From: Streptomyces erythrochromogenes
GTDB lineage: Bacteria; Actinomycetota; Actinomycetes; Streptomycetales; Streptomycetaceae
Assembly: GCF_036170895.1 (NCBI RefSeq)
Contig: NZ_CP108036.1
Location: forward strand, 4,839,501 to 4,903,500
Length of the DNA: 64,000 nucleotides
Reading direction: 5' to 3'
Positions 16,973 through 24,945 of this stretch are shown in pieces (within the stretch, counting starts at the first letter, position 1; the number at the start of each line of letters is the position of its first letter). The translations under genes were made by a program, and so were the position numbers. The notes under the pieces are model-generated. The model was not told the DNA's origin and did no database searches. It saw nothing but the letters and a program-made list of their open reading frames with translations.

Positions 16973-17337
16973 GCGGCGACCGGATCCCCCCGCGCCCGGA
17001 CTACCGACCCGTCAGCGCCCAGCCGCGGCTCAACCGGCCGGTGCGGGAACGCTATCCGCAGATCCGCCCCACCAGCGGCTACAGAGATCCGCGGATGCGG
17101 CACACGGGCCCCGGCCCCGGCGCGGGCACCGAGCAGGAGCCGGAGCGGTCCTCGAAGCTCAACGCCCGTCTGTTCCTGGCCCTCACCGTCGTGGTCGGAC
17201 AGCTGTGGGCGCTGACCGTCACCGTCAACGAGTGGATGGAGGGCAACACCGCTACGGCCTGGTGGGGTGCGGGATTCCTGGTCCTGTCCTTCCTCGTCGT
17301 GATCGGACTCTGGCTCCTCGACCCGAAGGACCGGTGA
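16969..17337 (+). CDS. small two-helix membrane protein inside the decayed module
   Basis: 122 residues, intact. Residues 1-60 are Pro/Arg-rich and probably disordered and cytosolic. Two transmembrane helices follow ([20 protein letters not shown], about 62-82; [20 protein letters not shown], about 94-114). The start overlaps the Rieske stop by ATGA and the narK remnant begins 3 bases after its stop, so it was part of the same operon. It was probably an accessory subunit of a Rieske/cytochrome-b complex (inference). It is the only open gene between 15.4 and 17.8 kb and may now be expressed without partners. Confidence 0.65.
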   Translation: MSGDRIPPRPDYRPVSAQPRLNRPVRERYPQIRPTSGYRDPRMRHTGPGPGAGTEQEPERSSKLNARLFLALTVVVGQLWALTVTVNEWMEGNTATAWWGAGFLVLSFLVVIGLWLLDPKDR

Positions 17338-17339
17338 CC

Positions 17340-17753
17340 ATGCCGATACCCCCGCCCGCACCCACCCCCGACACGGTGCGCTCGCACCGGCGCGAGACCT
17401 GCAAACCGGGTGCCACCATCGGCGACTGGCGGCCCGAGGACGACGGCTTCTGGGAGGCGACCAGCCACCGGGTCGCCCAGCGCAACCTGTAGGTCTCGAT
17501 CCCCGCGCTGATGCTCGGCTTCGTGGTCTGGCAGGTCTGGTCGGTCACCGTCGTCAAACTGAACGACGTCGGCTTCGGTTTCACGCAGTCGCAGCTGTGC
17601 GGCACGTCCTACTGGGAGCCGGCCCTGATCGCGGCCGTCTGCGGCATCGGCGCGAACCTCGCCTCCTCCATGGTCAACATCGGCTTCTACGCCACCTGCC
17701 GGGCCGTGTGCCGGTGGTTCTACGCCCGCAACGGAGCCGAGGCGCCCAGCTGA
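17340..17753 (+). pseudogene. narK: narK-type transporter remnant 2 (amber codon, most helices deleted)
   Basis: ATG 17340 opens a NarK-like N-terminus: GDWRPEDDGFWEATSHRVAQRNL, shown here only as the motif WRPEDDGFW...RRNL-like. A TAG at 17490 replaces the Trp expected next. The frame continues VSIPALMLGFVVWQVWSVTV (first helix), then jumps to GIGANLASSMVNIGF (helix 4 region) and straight to the C-terminal RWFYARNGAEAPS. Most of the 12 helices are missing. Together with remnant 1 at 11265 it shows that two narK copies were once present. Confidence 0.85.
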
Positions 17754-17790
17754 GCGGGGCCGCCACCAGGGGCGGCCGTACTCTGGAGGC

Positions 17791-18003
17791 ATGAGCAGCA
17801 CCCCCGCCTCCGACCCGCAGCCCTCGAGCCCCGCACCCGAGGCCCGGCAGCCCCGGCCGAAGCCGCGGATCGTCTTCGACGACCCGCTGGACCAGCAGTC
17901 GTCGGACGACACCGACCGGGGCTGGGGCGAGCGGCCGCCCACCGGCGGAAGCGCGGCCGACCTGGCCCGCTTCCTCGACGAGAAGCCACCGCACCACATC
18001 TGA
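17791..18003 (+). CDS. small conserved acidic/Pro-rich hypothetical protein
   Basis: 70 residues, hydrophilic, without signal or membrane segment. The first 25 residues are Ser/Pro-rich; a core PRIVFDDPLDQQSSDDTDRGWGE and a C-terminal ADLARFLDEKPPHHI follow. It looks like a short protein conserved in Streptomyces, convergent with mscL. A possible -10 TACTCT at 17779-17784 lies 6 bases before the ATG, and GGAGG overlaps the same gap, so initiation may be leaderless or by Shine-Dalgarno. Function unknown. Confidence 0.7.
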   Translation: MSSTPASDPQPSSPAPEARQPRPKPRIVFDDPLDQQSSDDTDRGWGERPPTGGSAADLARFLDEKPPHHI

Positions 18004-18025
18004 CCGGCCGGGTTGTCCGGCGCGG

Positions 18026-18526
18026 TCAGAAGCCGTCGCGCGAACCCGCCTGGCCCCCGACACCGCCGCCGCCCGCACGCTGCGCGACCAGGTGGTCCCG
18101 GATCTCCTTGAGGACCTCCAGCTCGGTGATCTCGACGATCTCCTGGACCCCCTCGCGGGCCTTGCGGCGGTCCTCCTGGCGCGCCAGGTACTTCGCCATC
18201 GGCAGCACCATCATGAAGTACACGACCGCCGCGGTGATCACGAAGGTCAGCGTGGCGTTCAGCACCGACCCCCAAAGGATCTCGACACCGGTCGGCTGAC
18301 CGTCGGGGCCGATCGCGCAAGGGGCCTTCAGACAGGACTTGTAGCCGTCCAGGCTCTTGGTGCCCACCGCGCCCACCACCGGGCCGATGATCCCCTTGAC
18401 CACGGAGTTCACGATGTTCGTGAACGCGGCGCCGATCACCACGGCCACCGCCAGGTCGACCACGTTGCCGCGCATCAGGAAGGCCTTGAAGCCCGCCAGC
18501 ACGCTTTCCTTCTTCGTCTCGCCCAT
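18026..18526 (-). CDS. mscL: large-conductance mechanosensitive channel MscL
   Basis: 166 residues from ATG 18526 (MGETKKESVLAGFKAF), with AAGGACT upstream. Helix 1 GNVVDLAVAVVIGAAFTNIVNSVV and helix 2 (LTFVITAAVVYFMMVLPMAKY region) flank a periplasmic loop of about 30 residues, somewhat Cys-containing (SCLKAPCAIG). MscL pentamers open under membrane tension and release solutes during hypo-osmotic shock. The C-terminal helix is longer than in E. coli and ends in a Gly-rich tail. Confidence 0.95.
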   Translation of the reverse strand: MGETKKESVLAGFKAFLMRGNVVDLAVAVVIGAAFTNIVNSVVKGIIGPVVGAVGTKSLDGYKSCLKAPCAIGPDGQPTGVEILWGSVLNATLTFVITAAVVYFMMVLPMAKYLARQEDRRKAREGVQEIVEITELEVLKEIRDHLVAQRAGGGGVGGQAGSRDGF

Positions 18527-18649
18527 CACTGAGTCCTTCTTCACGGAAGCCAAACACGGAGCCAACGGTTCCGAAAGCTACGGCAGTCCGGGAGAGGTGT
18601 GTCCAATCGGCCGTCACTTTGAGGTGAACCGACTGATCGTGCGTACGGA

Positions 18650-19222
18650 TCAGCACAACGTCACCGCCAGCCGCGCCGTCGCACCCGCCCCCACCAGGGC
18701 CCGCGCGGTGTCCCTCGGCACGGACAGGACGACCAGCGCCCCGCCGTCCCCAACACCCTTGTCAGGAGCGGGGACTTCGGCGACCCTGGCCCCCGCCGCC
18801 ACCACCCTGGGCTGCTGCGCGCGCTCCGCCGCCACCACGTCGACCCGGTCCCCGGGCCGCAGCAGCCGCACCGTCGCGGCGTCCGCGATGCGCACGGGCG
18901 CCGAGACCATCCGCACCGCCGCCGGCGGCGGCGGTTTCACCACGGGCGGCGGCGCGCTCCGGGAGGCCTGAGCCTCGGCGCCTCCCACGGCCAGCGCCGC
19001 GGCGACGACGGCCAGGGCGGCCGAGGCTGCCCGCCGCCGGCGCCGCACGGCCCGGCGCAGCCGCCCGGATCCCCGCCCCACACGCAGTGGCGGGAAGGGC
19101 GGGACGGGACGCGACGGGGGACACGTGGAGGAGGCCCGAGCGGAGGCCGGAGCGGAAACCGGAGAGCAAGTCGGAGCGGAGGTCGCAGACGCGGGCGAAA
19201 AGGCCGCGGAAGTACGGGACAT
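18650..19222 (-). CDS. SAF-domain protein of the RcpC/CpaB type
   Basis: 190 residues from ATG 19222. The first 65 residues are Ser/Ala/Pro-rich, then an Arg cluster (RRAVRRRRRA) and one transmembrane helix (ASAALAVVAAALAVGGAEA) give a bitopic protein facing out. The outer part reads VRIADAATVRLLRPGDRVDVVAAE, the second half of the SAF/RcpC domain found in CpaB of Flp/tad pilus systems. No other pilus genes are adjacent; in Streptomyces this gene usually stands alone next to mscL. Role unknown. Confidence 0.75.
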   Translation of the reverse strand: MSRTSAAFSPASATSAPTCSPVSAPASARASSTCPPSRPVPPFPPLRVGRGSGRLRRAVRRRRRAASAALAVVAAALAVGGAEAQASRSAPPPVVKPPPPAAVRMVSAPVRIADAATVRLLRPGDRVDVVAAERAQQPRVVAAGARVAEVPAPDKGVGDGGALVVLSVPRDTARALVGAGATARLAVTLC

Positions 19223-19425
19223 GACGAGCACCACCGAACGGAGTGAGTTCCTGTGCCCGGACCCACCGCCCGGGCACACCCCACGATCCGGCCTCGCCGC
19301 GCATCCCGCTCACGCCTGTGGACGGTCCCCAGCCTGTGGAAAAGCCCGTCACCCGCCAGGGCGACGGGCACCCGCCCCGACGCCGATGTCGGCGAGGTCG
19401 CCCCCGGCCGTGCTGGTGACCGCCG

Positions 19426-19983
19426 TCAGCGCTTCGCCGGCACCCGGCAGGACTCCGAGAATCCCTGACTGGTCAGGCCGAAGGCGCTGTTGACGCGCGA
19501 GCGCCAGTTCTCCAGCGCGACCACCGCCGTGAGCTCGACGAACGCCGCCTCGCCGAGCCGCGCGATCAGCGCCGCGGCCAGCTCGTCGGTGACCGCCGGT
19601 TCGGTCACGGTCATGGCCTCGGCATACTCCATGACCAGCAGCTCCAGCTCGGTGAACACCTCGCGGGCCTCCCGCCACTGCGGCACCCGCTCGATCTTCT
19701 CCGCCGCCATCCCCTGCTCGTGGCCTTCCCAGTAGCCGAAGTCCATGCACCACGAACAGTTGATGCGGGCCGCCGCCGCCATCACGGCGAGGTGCTTCAG
19801 GCCGGCGTCCAGCGCGTTCCACTTCGCCGCCCGCTGTTCCAGGCGGACGTACGAGAACAGCACGCGCGCGTTGTGCCCGTAGGCCTGGCCGGGGTCGAGC
19901 ACCTTGCCGTAGGTGCGGCGCGAGTACCAGGCGCCGATGCGCGTCAGCAGGGTGCGGGGCGGCGTGAGCGAGATACGCGGCAT
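19426..19983 (-). CDS. carboxymuconolactone decarboxylase/AhpD-like protein
   Basis: About 185 residues. The redox or proton-relay motif CSWCMDFG (CxxC) near residue 78 sits in an all-helical AhpD-like fold; the overall sequence (LKHLAVMAAAARINCSWCMDFG) fits alkylhydroperoxidase-like members rather than true decarboxylases. Start ATG 19983 (MPRISL) has GGGAG at 9 bases; the in-frame ATG 19992 sits directly on that site and is less likely. Probably a peroxide-related or unknown oxidoreductase. Confidence 0.8.
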   Translation of the reverse strand: MPRISLTPPRTLLTRIGAWYSRRTYGKVLDPGQAYGHNARVLFSYVRLEQRAAKWNALDAGLKHLAVMAAAARINCSWCMDFGYWEGHEQGMAAEKIERVPQWREAREVFTELELLVMEYAEAMTVTEPAVTDELAAALIARLGEAAFVELTAVVALENWRSRVNSAFGLTSQGFSESCRVPAKR

Positions 19984-20093
19984 GACTGTCATCTCCCGGA
20001 GCGGTCTGTCCCGAATGGGCCTTCACAGGGGAAGACAGGACAGCCGCCCCGGATGTGACAGCCCCGGACAGCCCGCGATGAGGCAGCCCCGGA

Positions 20094-20927
20094 CTACGGG
20101 AGTTCGATGCCCAGGTCCCAGCCGTCCAGCGCGTGCGTGCACAGGCAGTCGCGGGTCGCCGTCGCGGGCAGCGCCGCCACCGCGTCGAAGAGGACCTCGC
20201 GCAGGCGGCCGACGTTCTCGCCGAACACCTTCAGCACCTCGGTGTGGGAGACGCCCTCACCGGTCTCGGCGCCCGCGTCCAGGTCCGTGACCAGGGCCAT
20301 CGAGGTGTAGCAGAGCCCCAGCTCACGGGCGAGGATCGCCTCCGGGTGCCCCGTCATGCCGATCACCGACCAGCCCGCCGAGGCGTACCAGCGGGACTCG
20401 GCACGCGTCGAGAAGCGCGGCCCTTCGACGACGACCATGGTGCCGCCGTCCACCGGCTCCCAGTCCCGCCCGCGGGCCGCGGCCACCGCCACGGACCGGC
20501 CCACCGGGCAGTACGGGTCGGCGAAGGTGGTGTGCACGACGTTCGGAACGGACCCGTCCGGGAGCGGAACCCCGTCGAAGAAGGTCTGCACGCGGCTCTG
20601 CGTACGGTCGACCAGCTGGTCGGGAACGAGCAGCGTGCCCGGCCCGTACTCGGACCGCAGGCCGCCGACCGCGCACGGGCCGAGCACCTGGCGGACACCC
20701 ACCGAGCGCAGGGCCCAGAGGTTCGCCCGGTAGTTGATCTTGTGTGGCGGGACCGTGTGGCTGCGCCCGTGCCGGGGCAGGAAGGCCACCGGGCGGCCGG
20801 CCAGCTCGCCCATGTACAGGGAGTCGCTGGGAGGCCCGTACGGGGTCTCCACCTGGATCTCGGAGACGTCCTCCAGGAAGGAGTAGAAGCCCGAGCCGCC
20901 GATGACACCGATCTCTGCGTTCGCCAT
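20094..20927 (-). CDS. mtnP: S-methyl-5'-thioadenosine phosphorylase
   Basis: 277 residues. The N-terminal IGVIGGSGFYSF is the phosphate-binding motif, PRHGRSHTVPPHKINYRANLWAL binds the nucleoside, and VEGPRFSTRAESRWY and GMTGHPEAILARELGLCY complete the MTAP/PNP family II signature. The enzyme splits methylthioadenosine with phosphate in polyamine and methionine salvage. TAGGGT on the minus strand (20935-20940) ends 7 bases before ATG 20927, predicting a leaderless message; a GTG at 20936 is then excluded. Confidence 0.93.
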   Translation of the reverse strand: MANAEIGVIGGSGFYSFLEDVSEIQVETPYGPPSDSLYMGELAGRPVAFLPRHGRSHTVPPHKINYRANLWALRSVGVRQVLGPCAVGGLRSEYGPGTLLVPDQLVDRTQSRVQTFFDGVPLPDGSVPNVVHTTFADPYCPVGRSVAVAAARGRDWEPVDGGTMVVVEGPRFSTRAESRWYASAGWSVIGMTGHPEAILARELGLCYTSMALVTDLDAGAETGEGVSHTEVLKVFGENVGRLREVLFDAVAALPATATRDCLCTHALDGWDLGIELP

Positions 20928-21002
20928 GTCACTCACCCTAACCGGGCATGCCTGAGGCCCCGCTGCCCGGTAGGGGGCGTGCGGGGCCTCGGGAGGGAGC
21001 GA

Positions 21003-21320
21003 TCAGGCGGCCGACGTGGAGCTGCTGCTCGTGCTCGACGACGTCGAGGAGGACGAAGCGGCGGGAGCGGTCGCGGCGGTCGACGTCGAGGACGACGACG
21101 AGCTCGACGCGGGCTTCGATGCAGGGGTGCTGCTCGACGAGGCGCCACGGCTGTCGTTCCGGTAGAAACCGGAGCCCTTGAAGACGATGCCGACCGCGGA
21201 GAACACCTTCTTCAGGCGTCCGTCGCAGTTCGGGCACACGGTCAGCGCGTCATCGGTGAACTTCTGCACGGCCTCAAGGCCCTCGCCGCACTCGGTGCAC
21301 TGGTACTGGTAGGTCGGCAC
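21003..21320 (-). CDS. FmdB-family zinc-ribbon protein
   Basis: 105 residues from GTG 21320, with AGGAGG 7 bases upstream. VPTYQYQCTECGEGLEAV and LTVCPNCDGRLKKVFSAVG give the paired CxxC zinc ribbon, and IVFKGSGFYRND is the FmdB signature. The second half is an extreme Ser/Thr/Ala low-complexity tail (about residues 63-105), likely disordered. The family was named for a putative regulator of formamidase; its biochemical role is not settled. It lies 75 bases upstream of mtnP on the same strand. Confidence 0.9.
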   Translation of the reverse strand: MPTYQYQCTECGEGLEAVQKFTDDALTVCPNCDGRLKKVFSAVGIVFKGSGFYRNDSRGASSSSTPASKPASSSSSSSTSTAATAPAASSSSTSSSTSSSSTSAA

Positions 21321-21387
21321 GAATTTCCTCCTGGCACTCTGACTCAATGAGTGCTAACGACGCTCCATGGTGACGTATTCCGGCGGA

Positions 21388-22764
21388 TCAGTCCACCGTC
21401 ACCGGCACGCGGTGACCCATCCCACGCTCGTTCACCCGGTTACGGGACGTCGGCGCGGGCGCCGGCGAGGGGGTGGCCGAAGCCGTGGCCTCGGCGCGAG
21501 CGGCGGCCTCGGTTCCGGGCGCGGACGCGTTCACGATCCGGCTCGGGGCCTTCGGCGCCAGCTTGGCGCGCAGCGCCAGCAGGGTGGCCAGCGCCAGCGC
21601 GGTGGCCGCCATCGGCACCAGGAAGCCGTACGAGGACCCGTGCGCGTCCGTCAGGCGGCCGGCCAGGATGACCGCGATGGCCTGCCCGAAGGCGATCGAG
21701 CCGGTCAGCCAGGTGAAGGCCTCGGTCCGGGCGTTCGCGGGGACCAGCTGCTCGACCATCGTGTAGCCGGTGATCAGGGCCGGGGCGATGAACAGGCCGA
21801 CGACCAGGCCGAGCGCGCCCAGCAGGATCATCGAGTGCGCGGCCCACAGGACGGACGCGGCGGCGGTGAGGCCGATGTAGCCGAGGATCAGCCGGCGGCG
21901 CGGGCCGATCTTCCACGCGACGGCGCCCATGGCGATGCCCGCGATCATGTTGCCGGCCGCGAAGACGCCGTAGAGCAGGCCGTTGGCGCCGGGGTTGCCG
22001 ATCTCGTTGGAGAAGGCGGCGAGCGAGACCTGCATGCCGCCGAAGACGGCGCCGATCCCGAGGAAGGCGAAGATCAGGACCCGCAGGCCCGGGTAGGACA
22101 GCGCGAAGGCGCGCTTCTCGCCGGTGGCCGACGGGGCGTGCGTCCTGGGCTGGGAGGCGCGACGGGCCGCGAAGAGCAGACCGCCGATCAGCGTCAGCGT
22201 GGCCTCGGTGACCAGGCCGGCCGCCGGGTGGACGCCGGTGCACAGCGCGGTCGCCAGGACCGGGCCGACGACGAAGGTGAACTCGTCGGTGACGGATTCG
22301 AAGGCGGCGGCCGTCGGCAGCAGCGGCGAGCCCTCCAGCCTGGCGGCCCAGCGAGCCCGGACCATCGGTCCGACCTGCGGCACGGAGGCGCCGGTGGGCA
22401 CGGCGGCCAGCGCCAGCGCCCAGACGGGGGCGCCGGCCAGCGCGAGGGCGGCCAGGCCGCTCACGGCGGCGGAGTGCGCGAGGACCACGGGAACCAGCAC
22501 GGCGCTCTGGCCGAACCGGTCGGTGAAGATGCCCATCAGCGGGGCGGAGAGGGCCATCGAGATGCCGGTGACGGCGGCGACGATGCCGGCGCTGCCGTAG
22601 GAACCGGTGGTGTGCTGGACCAGCAGCAGGATGCTGATGGTCAGCATGCCGAAGGGGAGCCGGGCTGCGAAGCCGGGGAGTACGAAGCCGAGGGCGCCGG
22701 GTGTGCGCAGCAGCTGCCCGTAGCCGGGGCGGGCGGACGTGTCGGTCGTGACCGCGGATGTCAC
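21388..22764 (-). CDS. MFS transporter
   Basis: 458 residues with twelve hydrophobic helices and an Ala/Pro/Thr-rich cytosolic tail of about 50 residues. The loop between helices 2 and 3 (GIFTDRFGQSAVLV) is the MFS motif A region. GTG 22764 (VTSAVTTDTSARPGYGQLL) has GGAAAGG upstream. The pattern fits the small actinobacterial family related to YfcJ/arabinose-efflux-like exporters; the substrate cannot be told. Confidence 0.88.
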   Translation of the reverse strand: MTSAVTTDTSARPGYGQLLRTPGALGFVLPGFAARLPFGMLTISILLLVQHTTGSYGSAGIVAAVTGISMALSAPLMGIFTDRFGQSAVLVPVVLAHSAAVSGLAALALAGAPVWALALAAVPTGASVPQVGPMVRARWAARLEGSPLLPTAAAFESVTDEFTFVVGPVLATALCTGVHPAAGLVTEATLTLIGGLLFAARRASQPRTHAPSATGEKRAFALSYPGLRVLIFAFLGIGAVFGGMQVSLAAFSNEIGNPGANGLLYGVFAAGNMIAGIAMGAVAWKIGPRRRLILGYIGLTAAASVLWAAHSMILLGALGLVVGLFIAPALITGYTMVEQLVPANARTEAFTWLTGSIAFGQAIAVILAGRLTDAHGSSYGFLVPMAATALALATLLALRAKLAPKAPSRIVNASAPGTEAAARAEATASATPSPAPAPTSRNRVNERGMGHRVPVTVD

Positions 22765-23132
22765 GGCCTTGCCTTTCCGCTGCCTGGTAGAACTCCCCGT
22801 CTGCGGACGGTGCCGTGCTTTGTGAGCGGTCGCACCCGTACGTGTTGGGAGCCCCGAGAGCTGTCCTCTTGCGCAGAACCGAGTGATACCTGGGCGCCCA
22901 CTGCGGGAGGGAGCCACGGCCGCTTTGCGGTCGCGCCAGCTCTGCGTCAGGCAGAGTTGGTTCGATCTGTTGTGCCTTCATCGTACAGGGAAAGCCGATA
23001 TCACGCCCTGTGATTGCGCCGACAATCCGTGTCTTCACCTGCGATTAACGGGAGGTTCGCAGGTCAAGACACCTGTATATCCGGATAAGGGCGGTCAGAT
23101 CTCACCGAACCCGACCGAATTAGAACGCCGCT
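22765..23132. other. 368-base gene-free leader of the MFS gene
   Basis: This stretch lies between two genes read leftwards and should hold the antiporter terminator and MFS promoter. A short hairpin CTCTGC/GCAGAG with a 5-base loop occurs near 22940-22956, and a minus-strand TACGAT that could be a -10 lies near 22980-22990, which would give a leader of about 220 bases. I see no known riboswitch or convincing small ORF. Confidence 0.4.
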
Positions 23133-24641
23133 CTAATGCGGCCTGTGCCCGTTTCCGGTTCCCAGCCAGCCCGCCAGCTTGCCGCCCCTGGCCACCGCCC
23201 GCAGCCGCGCCTCCGCCGCGTCCCGGACCGGGTCCGTGGCCACCACCAGCAGCTCGTCCCCGCGCCGCAGCACCGTCGACGGCGCCGGTACGAAGCTCTT
23301 GGCGTCCCGGACGACCAGCGTGACCGAGGCCCCGGGCGGCAGCCGCAGCTCGCTCACCTCGACGCCGTGCATCCGCGAGGCCGGCGGGATGGCGAAGGAC
23401 AGCAGGTGTCCGCGCAGCTTCTCCAGCGGCGCAGACTCGATGCCGAGGTCGGACGCGGTCTCCATGCCCCGCCCGAGGTCCAGCTTGCGCGCCAGCCAGG
23501 GCAGGGTCGGCCCCTGCACCAGGGTGTAGACGACGACCAGCACGAAGACGATGTTGAAGACGCGGTCGCTGCCCTCGATCCCGGACACCATCGGAATGGT
23601 CGCCAGGATGATGGGCACGGCGCCGCGCAGGCCCGCCCACGACATCAGGACCTGCTCCTGCCAGGGGATCCGGAAGGGCAGCAGGCTGAGGAAGACCTCC
23701 AGGGGCCGCGCCACCATCGTCAGCACCAGGCCGATGACGACCGCGGGCCAGAAGTCGCGGACCAGCTCGTGCGGCGTGACCAGCAGGCCCAGCAGGACGA
23801 ACATGCCGATCTGGGCGATCCAGCCGAGCCCGTCGGCGAAGCCGCGCGTGGCCGGCCAGTGCGGGAGCTTGGCGTTGCCCAGGACCATCGCCGCCAGGTA
23901 CACCGCGAGGAAGCCGGAGCCGTGCGCCATCGCGCCGGCCGCGTACGCCACGATCGCGATGGCCATTACGGCGATCGGGTAGAGGCCGGAGGCGGGCAGG
24001 GCCACGTGCCGCAGGCCGTAGGCGCCGAGGAAGCCGACGGCCAGGCCGATCGCGGCGCCGATCGCGAGCTCCAGGGCGATCTTGCCGAGCAGGACGTACC
24101 AGTCGTCCACCGGGCCGACCGTGGAGAAGGCCACCACCAGGATCACGACGGGTGCGTCGTTGAAGCCGGACTCGGCCTCCAGGACGCCCGTGATCCGGGA
24201 CGGCAGCGGGACCTTGCGCAGCACGGAGAAGACGGCCGCGGCGTCGGTCGAGGAGACGACCGCGCCGATCAGCAGCGCCTGGCGCCATTCGAGTCCGACG
24301 AGGTAGTGCGCCCCCGCCGCCGTCACGCCCACACTGATCGCCACACCCACCAGGGACAGCATGATCGCGGCCGGCAGGGCCGGCTTGATCTCTTTCCACT
24401 TGGTGCCCAGACCGCCCTCGGCGAGGATCACGACGAGGGCGGCGTAGCCGATGACCTGGGTCAGCTCGGCGTTGTCGAAAACGACGTTCCCGATGCCGTC
24501 CTGGCCTATGGCGACGCCTATGCCGAGGTAGATGAGCAGGCTGGGCAGGCCGCTGCGTGACGAGACCCGCACCGCGGCAACGGCGACGAGCAGTACGAGC
24601 GAGCAGACCAGCAGGAGCTCATTGAGCGTGTGGACAGTCAG
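23133..24641 (-). CDS. potassium/proton (CPA1) antiporter with TrkA-C domain, likely CTG start
   Basis: About 502 residues. Twelve to thirteen helices carry the CPA1 core, including VVSSTDAAAVFSVLR and EAESGFNDAPVVILV (the cation-binding ND pair) and MSWAGLRGAVPIIL. Residues about 410-490 form a TrkA-C/RCK-C regulatory domain (GVEVSELRLPPGASVTLVVRD). The frame upstream of GTG 24572 encodes another hydrophobic helix, LNELLLVCSLVLLVAVAAV, that relatives share. The only codon fitting the strong GAGGAGGG site (8-base spacing) is CTG 24641. If CTG is rejected, the start is 24572. Exports Na+ or K+ for H+. Confidence 0.85.
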   Translation of the reverse strand: MTVHTLNELLLVCSLVLLVAVAAVRVSSRSGLPSLLIYLGIGVAIGQDGIGNVVFDNAELTQVIGYAALVVILAEGGLGTKWKEIKPALPAAIMLSLVGVAISVGVTAAGAHYLVGLEWRQALLIGAVVSSTDAAAVFSVLRKVPLPSRITGVLEAESGFNDAPVVILVVAFSTVGPVDDWYVLLGKIALELAIGAAIGLAVGFLGAYGLRHVALPASGLYPIAVMAIAIVAYAAGAMAHGSGFLAVYLAAMVLGNAKLPHWPATRGFADGLGWIAQIGMFVLLGLLVTPHELVRDFWPAVVIGLVLTMVARPLEVFLSLLPFRIPWQEQVLMSWAGLRGAVPIILATIPMVSGIEGSDRVFNIVFVLVVVYTLVQGPTLPWLARKLDLGRGMETASDLGIESAPLEKLRGHLLSFAIPPASRMHGVEVSELRLPPGASVTLVVRDAKSFVPAPSTVLRRGDELLVVATDPVRDAAEARLRAVARGGKLAGWLGTGNGHRPH

Positions 24642-24945
24642 CGGGCGGCCCTCCTCAATGCGCCCGGCGGATCGATCCTCCCGGCGACAAGTTCGGCAAG
24701 TAATTCGTTACCTTACCTAATCTTTGACGCGCCCTTTACGCGATAACCACATTGTGAAACGGCTGTTCGCCCCTGTCCTCGGGACCGCGGGACTCCTTGT
24801 AGATCCATTTCGGACCGCCTCCCGGGCGGCCGCGGGATACAGGCCCTCCACACGGCCTCCACCCCTGGCGGATCAACGGAGTGGGTCCTGCGCCTATGGT
24901 TGCTCCCAGCACTCCCAGGACCACCCTGCCCCTCTAAGGACAGCG
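24642..24945. promoter_or_regulatory. divergent region between antiporter and penicillin acylase
   Basis: 304 bases. TATGGT near 24895-24900 is a plausible -10 for the acylase, giving a leader of about 40 bases. CCTTACCTAA at 24711-24720 reads TTAGGTAAGG on the minus strand, 9 of 10 bases of the left half of the DmdR/IdeR iron box, but the right half is absent. Nothing else recognised. Confidence 0.4.

Noticed and set aside
15753..17492. TAG codons in the pflB and narK remnants read as recoded (for example suppressed amber) sites.
   Set aside because: The same genes have deletions, a frameshift and lost catalytic parts, so simple decay explains them. TAG is also used as a normal stop elsewhere in the window.
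18002..18027. A hairpin between the small hypothetical gene and mscL.
   Set aside because: The GACCG/CGGTC arms pair only with bulges; too weak to call a terminator.
19317..19343. Two DnaA-box-like words (TGTGGACGG and TGTGGAAAA).
   Set aside because: Only two imperfect copies in a short gap between ordinary genes; no dnaA/dnaN or cluster of boxes, so not an origin.
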